Below are positions 9,500-24,970 of a stretch of 64,000 nt of DNA, one piece after another (the stretch's first letter is position 1; the number at the start of each line of letters is the position of its first letter). The DNA comes from Cerasicoccus sp. TK19100 (GTDB lineage: Bacteria > Verrucomicrobiota > Verrucomicrobiia > Opitutales > Cerasicoccaceae): contig NZ_JAPWDU010000006.1 in the NCBI RefSeq assembly GCF_027257155.1, forward strand, positions 1 to 64,000, written 5' to 3'. A program made the position numbers and the translations under genes. The notes under the pieces are model-generated. The model made no database searches and had not been told where the DNA came from. It worked only from the letters and a program-made list of their open reading frames with translations.

Positions 9500-9703
9500 A
9501 TGGCTAACCCATTTGCCAAGATTCGTCTTTTCTACAGCGAAACGCTGGTCGAACTCAAGAAGTCCCAATGGCCTAACGGCAAGGAACTGCGTGAGTTGAC
9601 TGCGGTGGTGTGCGTAGGTATTGTTATCATTGGCGCATTCATCGCACTGGCGGACTTTGCGCTTTATAATTTTGTTGCGCTGTTCACCAAGCTGGCCGGC
9701 TAG
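9500..9703 (+). CDS. secE: Preprotein translocase subunit SecE
   Basis: A 67-residue single-helix SecE, the usual size for the short bacterial form. An amphipathic helix containing VELKKSQWPNGKELRELT precedes one transmembrane helix (about residues 35-58). The WPN segment is the conserved cytoplasmic motif that clamps SecY. It is followed by nusG after 44 bp, as in most bacteria. No Shine-Dalgarno is visible at the ATG. Confidence 0.95.
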   Translation: MANPFAKIRLFYSETLVELKKSQWPNGKELRELTAVVCVGIVIIGAFIALADFALYNFVALFTKLAG

Positions 9704-9747
9704 TTGCCGCCGCTTCCCCTTAATTTTTTCCAACCGGTCCTTGTTTC

Positions 9748-10326
9748 ATGCCTAACCCAATTCAGTTGAGCGAACTTCAGTGGTATGCCGTCCAAACGCT
9801 TTCCAACCAGGAAGCGAAGGTTAAGCGCTACCTTGATAAGTTCATCGAAATTGAAGAGATGGGCGAGCACATCAAGGAAGTGTTGATGCCGACCGAGACC
9901 GTTACCGAGGTCAAGTCCGGCAAAAAATACACCAAGCAGCGCAAGCTCTACCCGGGCTACGTCTTCATCCACATGCGCGTGTATGATGATCACGGCAAGG
10001 TGCTGCAAAAGCCCTGGTACTTCGTTCGCGGGGTGCAAGGCATCATCGGTTTCATCGGCGGCGACAATCCCACTCCGCTCAAGCAGGAGGAGATCAACCG
10101 CATTCTCGACCAGGTCAAGCAGGCCGAAGGCCACGAAAAACCCAAGGTCGAATACGAAGTCGGCGAAGAAGTCAAAATCACCGACGGACCCTTTCTCAAT
10201 CTCACGGGCCGTATCGACGAGGTCGATCCGGAGCGTGGCAAACTCAAAGTTTCTGTATCCATCTTTGGCCGCTTTACGCCGGTCGAGCTGGAATACTGGC
10301 AAGTCGAACGAGCGGAAGAGTCCTAA
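9748..10326 (+). CDS. nusG: Transcription termination/antitermination factor NusG
   Basis: A 192-residue protein with the NGN domain at the N-terminus (QWYAVQTLSNQEAKVKRYL near residue 10) and a C-terminal KOW domain (EEVKITDGPFLNLTGRIDEVD followed by the IFGRFTPVELEYWQVE strand). NusG binds RNA polymerase and links it to Rho or to ribosomal S10. It sits in the conserved secE-nusG-rplK order. The start ATG lacks a Shine-Dalgarno. Confidence 0.96.
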   Translation: MPNPIQLSELQWYAVQTLSNQEAKVKRYLDKFIEIEEMGEHIKEVLMPTETVTEVKSGKKYTKQRKLYPGYVFIHMRVYDDHGKVLQKPWYFVRGVQGIIGFIGGDNPTPLKQEEINRILDQVKQAEGHEKPKVEYEVGEEVKITDGPFLNLTGRIDEVDPERGKLKVSVSIFGRFTPVELEYWQVERAEES

Positions 10327-10381
10327 GCGGCGGCCACCCTGGCTATCGCAAAAGGCATTCGCTAATACCGCATAATATACA

Positions 10382-10813
10382 ATGGCTAAGAAAAAAGTAG
10401 TAGGACAGATTCGTCTGCAGCTGCCCGCCGGCGCCGCCAATCCCGCACCGCCCGTCGGTCCGGCTCTCGGTGCGCATGGTGTTAACATCATGGGCTTCTG
10501 TAAGGAATACAATGCGAAGACGAAGGACCAGGCCGGCCTTATCCTGCCGGTGGTGATCACGGTTTACGCCGATCGCTCCTTCACCTTCATCCTCAAGAGC
10601 CCGCCTGCCGCGGTTCTCTTGAAGAAAGCAGCGGGAATCGCCAAGGGCTCCGGTGTGCCGAACAAGGACAAGGTCGGCAAGGTGACCAAGAAGCAGATTC
10701 TCGAAATCGTCGAAACCAAGAAAAACGACCTCAATGCATCCGATCCGGAGCAGGCTGCCCGCATGATTGAAGGCACCGCCCGTTCGATGGGCATTGAAGT
10801 CATTGAAGGCTAA
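10382..10813 (+). CDS. rplK: 50S ribosomal protein L11
   Basis: A 143-residue L11 of normal length. The N-terminal domain has [21 protein letters not shown], and the C-terminal rRNA-binding domain ends with [13 protein letters not shown]11 forms the GTPase-associated centre with 23S rRNA. It ends 17 bp before rplA, with which it forms the classic L11 operon. Confidence 0.98.
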   Translation: MAKKKVVGQIRLQLPAGAANPAPPVGPALGAHGVNIMGFCKEYNAKTKDQAGLILPVVITVYADRSFTFILKSPPAAVLLKKAAGIAKGSGVPNKDKVGKVTKKQILEIVETKKNDLNASDPEQAARMIEGTARSMGIEVIEG

Positions 10814-10830
10814 CCCAGGAGATAACACCC

Positions 10831-11526
10831 ATGTCAAAATTATCCAAACGCATGGCCGCGGCGCGCGAAGGCGTCGATCTCACCAAGGCCTACACCCTCG
10901 ACGAAGCTGTTGAGACGCTCAGCAAGTTCCCAACTGCCAAGTTCGACGAAACCATTGAAGTTTACGCCCACCTCGGCGTCGACCCCCGCCAAACCACTCA
11001 AATGGTTCGTGGCACGGTCGCTCTGCCGCACGGTAGTGGTAAGCAAGTTGTCGTAGTCGTCTTCACCGAAAACCCCGATGAAGCCAAGGCTGCCGGCGCA
11101 GAATACGCTGGCCTCGATGACCTGATTGAAAAGGTCCAGGGCGGCTGGCTCGACTTTGACGTCGCTGTCGCCACTCCGGGCGCGATGAAGGAAGTGCGCA
11201 AGGTTGCGCGCGTTCTTGGTCCCCGTGGCATGATGCCCAACCCGAAAACCGGCACCGTGGGCGACGACGTCGCTTCCATCGTGCAGGAAGTTAAGGCTGG
11301 TCGCGTCGAATACAAGATGGACAAGACTGCCAATGTGGCCGTTGTCGTCGGCAAGCGCTCTTTCTCCAACGACAAGATCCTGGAGAACGCCAAGACCGTC
11401 ATTGACAGCCTCAGCAAGTCGAAGCCCGAAACCTTCAAGGGCGGTGTGTTCTTGAAGAGCCTCACCATCAGCTCAACCATGAGCCCGGGCGTCAAAATCG
11501 ACGTCAAGGCAGCTCAAAATAACTAA
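10831..11526 (+). CDS. rplA: 50S ribosomal protein L1
   Basis: A 231-residue L1, the usual length. It includes the conserved LGPRGMMPNPKTGTV segment near residue 130 and the C-terminal FKGGVFLKSLTISSTMSPGVKID. It binds 23S rRNA at the L1 stalk and in many bacteria also represses its own operon by binding mRNA. A clear AGGAG Shine-Dalgarno lies upstream of the ATG. The following rplJ starts 13 bp after its stop. Confidence 0.98.
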   Translation: MSKLSKRMAAAREGVDLTKAYTLDEAVETLSKFPTAKFDETIEVYAHLGVDPRQTTQMVRGTVALPHGSGKQVVVVVFTENPDEAKAAGAEYAGLDDLIEKVQGGWLDFDVAVATPGAMKEVRKVARVLGPRGMMPNPKTGTVGDDVASIVQEVKAGRVEYKMDKTANVAVVVGKRSFSNDKILENAKTVIDSLSKSKPETFKGGVFLKSLTISSTMSPGVKIDVKAAQNN

Positions 11527-11539
11527 GGAGGCGCCGAAC

Positions 11540-12061
11540 ATGAGACCAGAAAAGCAATACCTAGTTAAGGAAGTTTCCGACTACCTCGCCAAGAGCGAAT
11601 ACGTCTTCCTGACCGACTTCAACCGCCTCACCGTGGCGGAAACCGCTGAGCTCCGTGGCCAGCTCGCTGCGCAAAACGCCGAGTTCCACGTGGTCAAGAA
11701 CAGCATTCTGAACACCGCGATCAAAGAGCGTGAAATGCCGGCTGTGGACGACGTCCTCGAAGGCCCGACCGCGATTGTCGTAGGTGGCCCGAATCCGTCC
11801 GAAGTGGCCAAGGTCCTGATGAAGTTCTTCAAGGACAAGGAAAAGGTCGAAGTCAAGAAGGGCCTCCTCGGTGAGCAAAGCCTGACCAAGGACCAAGTCG
11901 AAGAACTCTCGAAGCTCCCGAGCCTCGACGAGCTTCGCGCGAAGTTCCTCAGCCTGCTCAACACGCCTGCTTCGCAGACTGTTCGCGTCCTTATCGCTGG
12001 CCCGCAAGGCCTGCTCAACGTGCTCCAAGCCAAGGTCGACAAAGACGGCGGCGCGGCGTAA
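11540..12061 (+). CDS. rplJ: 50S ribosomal protein L10
   Basis: A 173-residue L10 that anchors L7/L12 dimers to the ribosome. The N-terminal part has EYVFLTDFNRLTVAETAELRGQL and the centre FHVVKNSILNTAIKE; the C-terminal helix binds L12. It is only 13 bp from rplA, with a strong AAGGAGG Shine-Dalgarno, so the long L10 leader known from E. coli between rplA and rplJ is absent here. Confidence 0.97.
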   Translation: MRPEKQYLVKEVSDYLAKSEYVFLTDFNRLTVAETAELRGQLAAQNAEFHVVKNSILNTAIKEREMPAVDDVLEGPTAIVVGGPNPSEVAKVLMKFFKDKEKVEVKKGLLGEQSLTKDQVEELSKLPSLDELRAKFLSLLNTPASQTVRVLIAGPQGLLNVLQAKVDKDGGAA

Positions 12062-12174
12062 CCAATATCACTTTTTACCTCCCGGTAAGAAACCAAAACA
12101 AACATCCAAAGAACCGCTCAGGGGGATACGTCTCTTAAACCGCCGTTCGGCGACCTGTCATTCAAGGAAACATC

Positions 12175-12558
12175 ATGTCAGACATCACCAAAGATCAAGT
12201 TATCGAATGGCTGAGCAATCAGTCCGTTCTCGAAGTTGCCGGTCTCGTTAAGGACCTCGAAGAGAAGTGGGGCGTAAGCGCCGCTGCTCCGGTTGCTGTC
12301 GCCGCTGGCGGTGGCGCTGCTGCTCCAGCTGAAGCCGCAGAGGAAAAGGACGAGTTCGACGTCATTCTGAAGGCCGCTGGCTCCAACAAGATCGCCGCCA
12401 TTAAGGCTGTTCGCGAAATCACCGGTCTTGGCCTCAAGGAAGCCAAGGAAATGGTTGAAGGCGCGCCGAAGGCCGTTAAGGAAGGCGTATCCAAGGAAGA
12501 AGCTGCTGAGCTCGAAAAGAAGCTCAAGGACGCTGGCGCCGAAGTCGAAGTCAAGTAA
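12175..12558 (+). CDS. rplL: 50S ribosomal protein L7/L12
   Basis: A 127-residue L12. An N-terminal dimerisation domain is followed by an alanine-rich hinge (near residues 36-58) and the C-terminal domain with [19 protein letters not shown] and [18 protein letters not shown] that recruits translation factors. The 113-bp gap after rplJ is larger than usual; it contains a small CGCC/GGCG stem and an AAGGAAA ribosome-binding site. Confidence 0.98.
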   Translation: MSDITKDQVIEWLSNQSVLEVAGLVKDLEEKWGVSAAAPVAVAAGGGAAAPAEAAEEKDEFDVILKAAGSNKIAAIKAVREITGLGLKEAKEMVEGAPKAVKEGVSKEEAAELEKKLKDAGAEVEVK

Positions 12559-12615
12559 CTCAATTACGTTTTTCAGGAAGCAGAAATTTGTTTCACGCAT
12601 CCTTTATTTCCGCAG

Positions 12616-12655
12616 GCAAGCGGGCTCGCCAAAAGGCGGGTCCGCTGTCGGCGTT
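12616..12655 (+). other. Imperfect stem-loop after rplL
   Basis: AGCGGGCTCGCC and GGCGGGTCCGCT around an AAAA loop pair at 10 of 12 positions. It lies about 60 bases after rplL, followed by GTCGGCGTTTTCTAG. It may be a weak terminator or a processing structure in the rplL-rpoB gap. Confidence 0.4.
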
Positions 12656-12678
12656 TTCTAGCTCACGTTAGTGACGCT

Positions 12679-12721
12679 CGCCGACAGAGCGTTGGAAAAG
12701 CACTCCAGCGCTCTGTCGGCG
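12679..12721 (+). promoter_or_regulatory. Strong hairpin between rplL and rpoB (attenuator/processing site candidate)
   Basis: Bases 12679-12696 and 12704-12721 are complementary at 17 of 18 positions with a 7-base loop. There is no T-run after it, only GTCGTTTCAACC. In E. coli a partial terminator and an RNase III site lie in the same gap and set the ribosomal protein to polymerase ratio. The structure is seen; the role is inference. Confidence 0.6.
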
Positions 12722-12780
12722 GTCGTTTCAACCGCAACCATCAAGGTTAACCGAACAACACCAGTCCCATCAGAAGCACC

Positions 12781-16605
<3,825 letters not shown>

Positions 16606-16608
16606 GGG

Positions 16609-16710
16609 AAATTCAAAATGATAAATGCAAAATGATAAAACCACCGAGACCTTGTCTGACGGTTTCATCAAAGTAGCTTTTTTTAATTTTTAATTTTGAA
16701 TTTATAATTC
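16609..16710. repeat. Heptad-word inverted arms between rpoB and rpoC
   Basis: The left arm (16609-16636) is four exact heptads: AAATTCA, AAATGAT, AAATGCA, AAATGAT. The right arm (16678-16710) has the complementary pattern in 7-base steps (TTTTTAA, TTTTTAA, TTTTGAA, TTTATAA). They flank a 41-base non-repeat loop. The right arm ends 15 bases before rpoC. Confidence 0.8.
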
Positions 16711-16725
16711 TTCCGAAGGAAAACA

Positions 16726-20889
<4,164 letters not shown>

Positions 20890-20918
20890 GTCGGTCGATA
20901 CGATCCGCAAAAATTTAC

Positions 20919-20954
20919 ACGGCGCTTCCGTTTTTCGGGAGCGCCGTTTTTTTT
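20919..20954 (+). terminator. Intrinsic terminator of the rpoBC transcript
   Basis: A perfect 12-bp stem ACGGCGCTTCCG/CGGGAGCGCCGT (one G-T pair aside) with a TTTTT loop is followed by a run of eight T. It lies 30 bases after the rpoC stop. Confidence 0.9.
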
Positions 20955-20960
20955 GTGGTT

Positions 20961-21049
20961 TAGTTGGGAGTTGTGAGTTTCGAGTTCCCGCCGGTCTGAT
21001 TTCAGTTCTTTAAAAACTCCCAACTCGTAACTCGAGACTCCCAACTAAA
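20961..21049. repeat. Heptad-word inverted arms after rpoC
   Basis: The left arm is TAGTTGG, GAGTTGT, GAGTTTC, GAGTTCC in exact 7-base steps (20961-20988). The right arm (21013-21049), read on the reverse strand, is TAGTTGG, GAGTCTC, GAGTTAC, GAGTTGG, GAGTTTT. The loop is about 24 bases. It uses the same words as the site at 55583-55694. Confidence 0.8.
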
Positions 21050-21122
21050 ACTTTTTTTGCTAGTCAATGGCGGCGCGGGCTTTAGGTTAGGTGATAAATA
21101 CCATCCTTAAACTGATATCACC

Positions 21123-21683
21123 GTGAGCGATTTACCCTTACCCAACTCGGACGCACAAGATGAACTGCAGGACTTCTTCTCTCAGGAAGAGTTTTTGGCT
21201 TTCTTTAATTTCTACCAGCCTGCGCCCGGAGGTAAACGGACCCTGGAGGGGCTTTGCAAGGTAGCTCGCCCGCAGGCCGGCTCCCAAAGCGCTCGGGTTA
21301 ACTACCTTTGCCTGACCTTCATCGTCGATACGCCGACCGAAGAGCTAGAGAAGCTCGCCGAGACAACCATCGACAAGCTCAAGGTCTCGTCGTTTAAGAT
21401 GCAGCTGCCCGCGTTGCAGTCCATCACTTCGGTGCCGGCCAGCATGCGCCACAGCGAGAACTACGTCCACCAAATGGACCTGATTTTCAGCAAGAGCTTT
21501 GCGATCGATCCGCGCGAAGTCGTGCCGGTGCTCCTCTTTACCTTCCGCAGTGTGACCGGCCTCAAGACCGAGGCACCTCAGTGGTGGGACGAGGCATCGC
21601 TCAAGGCACCGGCTCCCAGCGAAACGGAAAAAGCCAACTGGGGCAATCGCATCAAGGCCCTCTGGAAGGCTGTTGGCGGCTAG
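21123..21683 (+). CDS. Conserved-looking protein of unknown function
   Basis: A 186-residue soluble protein starting at GTG. It has no signal peptide, membrane helix or recognised motif. The acidic N-terminus DAQDELQDFFSQEEFLAFFNF is followed by a mixed alpha/beta stretch. Codon use fits the neighbouring housekeeping genes, and the reading frame is free of interruptions, so I take it as real. It lies between two heptad-repeat sites. Confidence 0.6.
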   Translation: MSDLPLPNSDAQDELQDFFSQEEFLAFFNFYQPAPGGKRTLEGLCKVARPQAGSQSARVNYLCLTFIVDTPTEELEKLAETTIDKLKVSSFKMQLPALQSITSVPASMRHSENYVHQMDLIFSKSFAIDPREVVPVLLFTFRSVTGLKTEAPQWWDEASLKAPAPSETEKANWGNRIKALWKAVGG

Positions 21684-21686
21684 GGG

Positions 21687-21799
21687 AATTCAAAATTCAA
21701 AATTTAAAATGCAAAATTCAAAAAAGTCATCTCGATTCCCTTCCGGTAAGTTCCAGTTGATTGGCTTTTTGCATTTTAAATTTATCATTTTGAATTTCC
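21687..21799. repeat. Heptad-word inverted arms before the HspQ-like gene
   Basis: The left arm is five heptads, AATTCAA, AATTCAA, AATTTAA, AATGCAA, AATTCAA (21687-21721). The right arm (21765-21799) is complementary, and its end touches the start codon of the HspQ-like gene at 21801. The words match those between rpoB and rpoC. Confidence 0.8.
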
Positions 21800-21800
21800 A

Positions 21801-22160
21801 ATGATTGCGCCGCGGGAGGCATTTGAGGAAGGCGGCGGGTCCGAGCCGTTATTTGAGGCGGGCGATTTGGTGAAACACCGTCGCTACGGCTATCGTGGTG
21901 TGGTCGTGCATCGCGACGACTCCTGCCAGGCCTCGGAGGTATGGTATCAAAAGAACCAGACTCAACCCGACCGCGAGCAGCCCTGGTATTACGTGTTGGT
22001 CGATGAATCCGACCAGACTACCTATGCCGCGCAAAGCAGCCTGGCACCCGATGATGACGACTCCTGCGTCATGCACCCGTGGGTGAACTTGTATTTCAAG
22101 GGCTTCGACGCTGGCAAGTATCAGCGCAACGACAAGCCTTGGAGCACAGAAGAGCAATAG
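21801..22160 (+). CDS. HspQ/YccV-like heat-shock (hemimethylated DNA-binding) protein
   Basis: A 119-residue protein. The core FEAGDLVKHRRYGYRGVVV (residues 15-33), QPWYYVLVDES (near 60) and HPWVNLYFKGFDAGKY (near 92) match the YccV/HspQ domain, originally described as binding hemimethylated DNA and later as a heat-shock protein that affects Lon substrate choice in enterobacteria. No Shine-Dalgarno is possible in its usual form because an AT-rich repeat arm abuts the ATG. Confidence 0.85.
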   Translation: MIAPREAFEEGGGSEPLFEAGDLVKHRRYGYRGVVVHRDDSCQASEVWYQKNQTQPDREQPWYYVLVDESDQTTYAAQSSLAPDDDDSCVMHPWVNLYFKGFDAGKYQRNDKPWSTEEQ

Positions 22161-22165
22161 CCACG

Positions 22166-22576
22166 CTACTCTGGATGCCAGTGTAAGGGCTGGTCGTTGA
22201 GCACGTTCCAGAGGTTGTTGGCGATCAGCACGCCCACGGCGATAAATGAAATCAGCCACGCCGGTGCGAGCGCAAACAAGCCGATCAAGGCCGCGCCACT
22301 TCGGGCGTAAAATAATGCAAAGACGCACCCGAGAGTTGCCCCCAATTGCAGGGTAAGGACTGCGCTCAATACCGGGTAATAATACGCCAGCACGGCCTCG
22401 CGTAGTGCAATGGGATAGCCGCCGTCGTTAGTCCAGAAGGCGGGCGTTTCTTTCAGCACGGTTAACGCCAGACAGCCGACGGTGACGCCGAGCCAGAGCA
22501 CGCCGATCGCCAAAACCGTCAGGCATAAGGCGAGGGGAGTGGTATCGTCGTGCCGATGCCGGCTATTGTCGGACAT
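22166..22576 (-). CDS. Small integral membrane protein of unknown function
   Basis: A 136-residue protein with three to four predicted transmembrane helices: LALCLTVLAIGVLWLGVTVGCLALTV near the N-terminus, VLSAVLTLQLGATLGCVFALFYA and ALIGLFALAPAWLISFIAVGVLIANNL near the C-terminus. It converges with the HspQ-like gene, whose stop is 5 bp away. I recognise no family. Confidence 0.65.
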   Translation of the reverse strand: MSDNSRHRHDDTTPLALCLTVLAIGVLWLGVTVGCLALTVLKETPAFWTNDGGYPIALREAVLAYYYPVLSAVLTLQLGATLGCVFALFYARSGAALIGLFALAPAWLISFIAVGVLIANNLWNVLNDQPLHWHPE

Positions 22577-22680
22577 GGGTCAAAGCATGACCTTGCGGGC
22601 AGCCTAAATCAATGCCGGATCGTTGCTCATATAAGACCTCTTTGCCGCTATTTCCTCAGGAGCAGCATCGACACAAAAAA

Positions 22681-22709
22681 ACGACTGACCCGCGTTATGG
22701 ATCAGCCGT
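22681..22709 (-). terminator. Terminator of the DNRLRE PEP-CTERM gene
   Basis: Read on the minus strand, ACGGCTGATCC and GGGTCAGTCGT form an 11-bp stem with one wobble pair and an ATAACGC loop, followed by TTTTTTTG (22673-22681). It lies 28 bases after the gene. Confidence 0.8.
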
Positions 22710-22736
22710 CTGGAAAAGTTTGAATGGTTCAGCCAA

Positions 22737-23480
22737 TTAGGCGCGGCGGCGGCGCAACAGGATGACGGCACCACCCATGGCGGCCGCGATCAGTGCGAAG
22801 TCCGATGGCTCGGGAACCGTAGCGAACTCGAGCGTCGGTTGGTAGGCGGTGGTTGGATTCTCGCGTGAGCCGAAACCATACTCAGTGGTATCGCTCCAAG
22901 AGATCATCAGCGTCACGGTGTTGTCGGCTTGAACGAAGTCGCCCAGGCTGGCAATGGTCACGGTGTAAACTTTGCCGACATTGGAATTGTATTGGTTATC
23001 GAAGGCCTCGATAAGCGTGGTGGTGCTGGCATCGAAACCGGTGTCAACGTTGGTCGTGCGGTCGTTGCCCGGCGCGTTGTTCCAGGTGAGAGCGGTTTGA
23101 TCCCAGTCGGTGCCGAGTTCGCTGCCAGTGGGCGTGAAACCGGAGTTCAGGCCGTAGAAATAGAAGGTTCGGTTACCGTTTTGGTTGGCCGCGCGGAAGC
23201 TGATCGTGGCGGTGAAGGTTGCTTCAGCGTTCAGGTCGGCATTGAGGCCGGTGAGGTCAAACTTCAGGTAGGCCTTGCGAACATTGTCATTGTTGGTGGC
23301 ATTGTCGGAGCGCACACGAAGGTCTTCGCTGATGCCGCCGCCCTGCACCGTGTCGGGTTGACCGTCGCGGACGTAGCCGTCGTCGATTGTGGTAATGATC
23401 ACGGCTTGAGAAAGAGCCGCCGAACCAGTGAGAAGTGCCGAGGCGAATGCCAAGCTGCGGAAGTTTATGAGGGTAGTCAT
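22737..23480 (-). CDS. DNRLRE-type PEP-CTERM exported protein
   Basis: A 247-residue secreted protein with signal peptide (LAFASALLTGSAALSQA, cleavage near residue 26). The body is beta-rich with DGYVRDGQPDTVQGGG and DLRVRSDNATNNDNVRKAYLKFDLTG, typical of DNRLRE domains found in extracellular and carbohydrate-linked proteins. The C-terminus is a PEP-CTERM sorting signal: VPEPSDF, a hydrophobic helix and RRRRA, processed by exosortase. A 10-bp inverted repeat covers the start codon (see 23478-23555). Confidence 0.85.
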   Translation of the reverse strand: MTTLINFRSLAFASALLTGSAALSQAVIITTIDDGYVRDGQPDTVQGGGISEDLRVRSDNATNNDNVRKAYLKFDLTGLNADLNAEATFTATISFRAANQNGNRTFYFYGLNSGFTPTGSELGTDWDQTALTWNNAPGNDRTTNVDTGFDASTTTLIEAFDNQYNSNVGKVYTVTIASLGDFVQADNTVTLMISWSDTTEYGFGSRENPTTAYQPTLEFATVPEPSDFALIAAAMGGAVILLRRRRA

Positions 23481-23555
23481 GCTATGTGGGTCTTTGAGTG
23501 AAGATTACAAGGGACATTGCCGCTTGTTATGAGGTTTATTAAATAACATAGCATG
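23478..23555. promoter_or_regulatory. Inverted repeat covering the start codon of the DNRLRE PEP-CTERM gene
   Basis: CATGCTATGT (23478-23487) and ACATAGCATG (23546-23555) are perfectly complementary with 58 bases between them. The proximal copy contains the gene's ATG. The distal copy includes a TATGTT box that could be a -10 element. Either an operator pair or an mRNA fold hiding the start is possible. Confidence 0.35.
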
Positions 23556-23677
23556 AAAGGCCGAAGATTGAACATTTCCTTGGTTTAATCTATTCAACAG
23601 GGCGCTTGGCGCGCTTAACTTAGACAACCGCGCGACCGCGCTTGATCGGCATCCTTACGTCTGAATGCGAGATACTT

Positions 23678-24853
23678 CTAGAATGAATACTCCCGGCGAA
23701 ACTGCGCCGGTGTTTTCCCGGTTGCTTCACGGATCATGCGGTTGAGCTGAGGTTGGTCGCTCAGGCCGCAGCGTAACGCCACTTCACTGAAGGGTAGATC
23801 ACTGTTGCTCAATAACTTCTTTGCGTGGTCCAGGCGCAACTCACGCAAGACCTCCGTAGGCGGCTTGTCCAGAATCTCATTGAAACGGCGGATCAAGGTG
23901 CGCCGGGATACCCGGGCCGATGCGGCAATCATGTCCACCGAAACCGACTCGTGGAGGTTGGCCTGCATGTAGTGAACCGCCGCTTCCACCACGGGATTCC
24001 GGTGCGCAGTCATGGAGCTCGAAGCCCGCTCATGGATTTGGAAGCCTCGCGTTAGCATTCGCAAGGGTGGGGCCTTTCCGCGAACAAACTCTGCGATCTG
24101 GCGGGCCGCCAGCCGCCCGATTTCCTGGTAATCGATGTGGATGTGGGACAGCGCGGGTTTCGAAAATTCGCAAATGTAGTCGTCACTTCGCACGCCGAGG
24201 ATGCTGACGTCCCGGGGGATTTCCAGTCCGGCTATTTTACACGCCTGGCACACCCGCCAGGAGTGGTGGTCATCGGGGGCAAACACCGCGCAGGGCAGCG
24301 GCACGCTTTTTAAATATTCCGCTAGGGCCGTCAGTTGCTCGTCGAGGCGGACACCTTTGCCGCCGGGCTGCCAGACGTCCAATTGAAAGACGTGGCATTC
24401 CATCCGCAGGCTTGATGCCGCTTCCATCGAGGCATCGCGGAGAACCAAGCTGTGGGGCGTAAAGTAATCGCCGCAGTGGAAATACTCAATCCGGCGATAG
24501 CCGCGAGCGGCAAAAAACTCACAAGCCAGCCGGGCAATGCCAACATAATCAGGCCCAATCCACGGAAAATCTTCCAGGACCAGAGCCTCCGGACCCACGG
24601 TGATGGTGGGCATCTTATTCTGGCGAATGAGGTCGATCGATTCTTGCCGCACACCGGTGATTGAGCCATCCGTCTGCGCTAGCATCTGCTCACGAGTCAA
24701 TCCACGCGGGAGGTGAAACCACGGGTACATGACCACGTAGTCCAGATCAGGCTGCACACGACTTTCCTGAAAAATGCCTGACGCCACCTGCGTAAGGTAG
24801 CTCTTACCCTGCGGATCGAATCCCAGAGCGACCTGATAAGAATGCTTTGCCAT
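23678..24853 (-). CDS. XylR-type transcriptional regulator (sugar-binding domain + AraC HTH)
   Basis: A 391-residue protein from the ATG at 24853 (MAKHSYQVALG); an upstream in-frame TTG at 24895 is less likely. Residues about 1-270 resemble a LacI/periplasmic-type ligand domain: the central CAVFAPDDHHSWRVCQAC, DVSILGVRSDDYICEFSKPALSHI and YQEIGRLAARQIAEF are the usual landmarks. The C-terminal 110 residues are an AraC-type double helix-turn-helix with SRRTLIRRFNEILDKPPTEVLRELRLDHAKKLL. This is the XylR layout, common in Verrucomicrobia next to glycan-use genes. It is divergent from the LamG gene and likely controls it and the sulfatase. Confidence 0.88.
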   Translation of the reverse strand: MAKHSYQVALGFDPQGKSYLTQVASGIFQESRVQPDLDYVVMYPWFHLPRGLTREQMLAQTDGSITGVRQESIDLIRQNKMPTITVGPEALVLEDFPWIGPDYVGIARLACEFFAARGYRRIEYFHCGDYFTPHSLVLRDASMEAASSLRMECHVFQLDVWQPGGKGVRLDEQLTALAEYLKSVPLPCAVFAPDDHHSWRVCQACKIAGLEIPRDVSILGVRSDDYICEFSKPALSHIHIDYQEIGRLAARQIAEFVRGKAPPLRMLTRGFQIHERASSSMTAHRNPVVEAAVHYMQANLHESVSVDMIAASARVSRRTLIRRFNEILDKPPTEVLRELRLDHAKKLLSNSDLPFSEVALRCGLSDQPQLNRMIREATGKTPAQFRREYSF

Positions 24854-24903
24854 GCGCTTGGCACAAATCTTCAAAAAAATGTCCCAGAGCGTCAATATTT
24901 TGC

Positions 24904-24929
24904 GCCACGTAATTTGCTAGTATTGTGGC
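24904..24929. promoter_or_regulatory. Candidate operator between the XylR-type regulator and the LamG gene
   Basis: GCCAC and GTGGC form a 5-bp dyad with 16 bases between them, midway in the divergent gap. It is an obvious place for the regulator to bind, but a 5-bp dyad is weak evidence. Confidence 0.2.
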
Positions 24930-24970
24930 ACCCTAACCCCGAAATACCCTCAACCCACAAGATATCTGTT

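Noticed and set aside
11527-11539. L10 leader (translational autoregulation element)
   Set aside because: The rplA-rplJ gap is only 13 bases, so the element cannot be located there.
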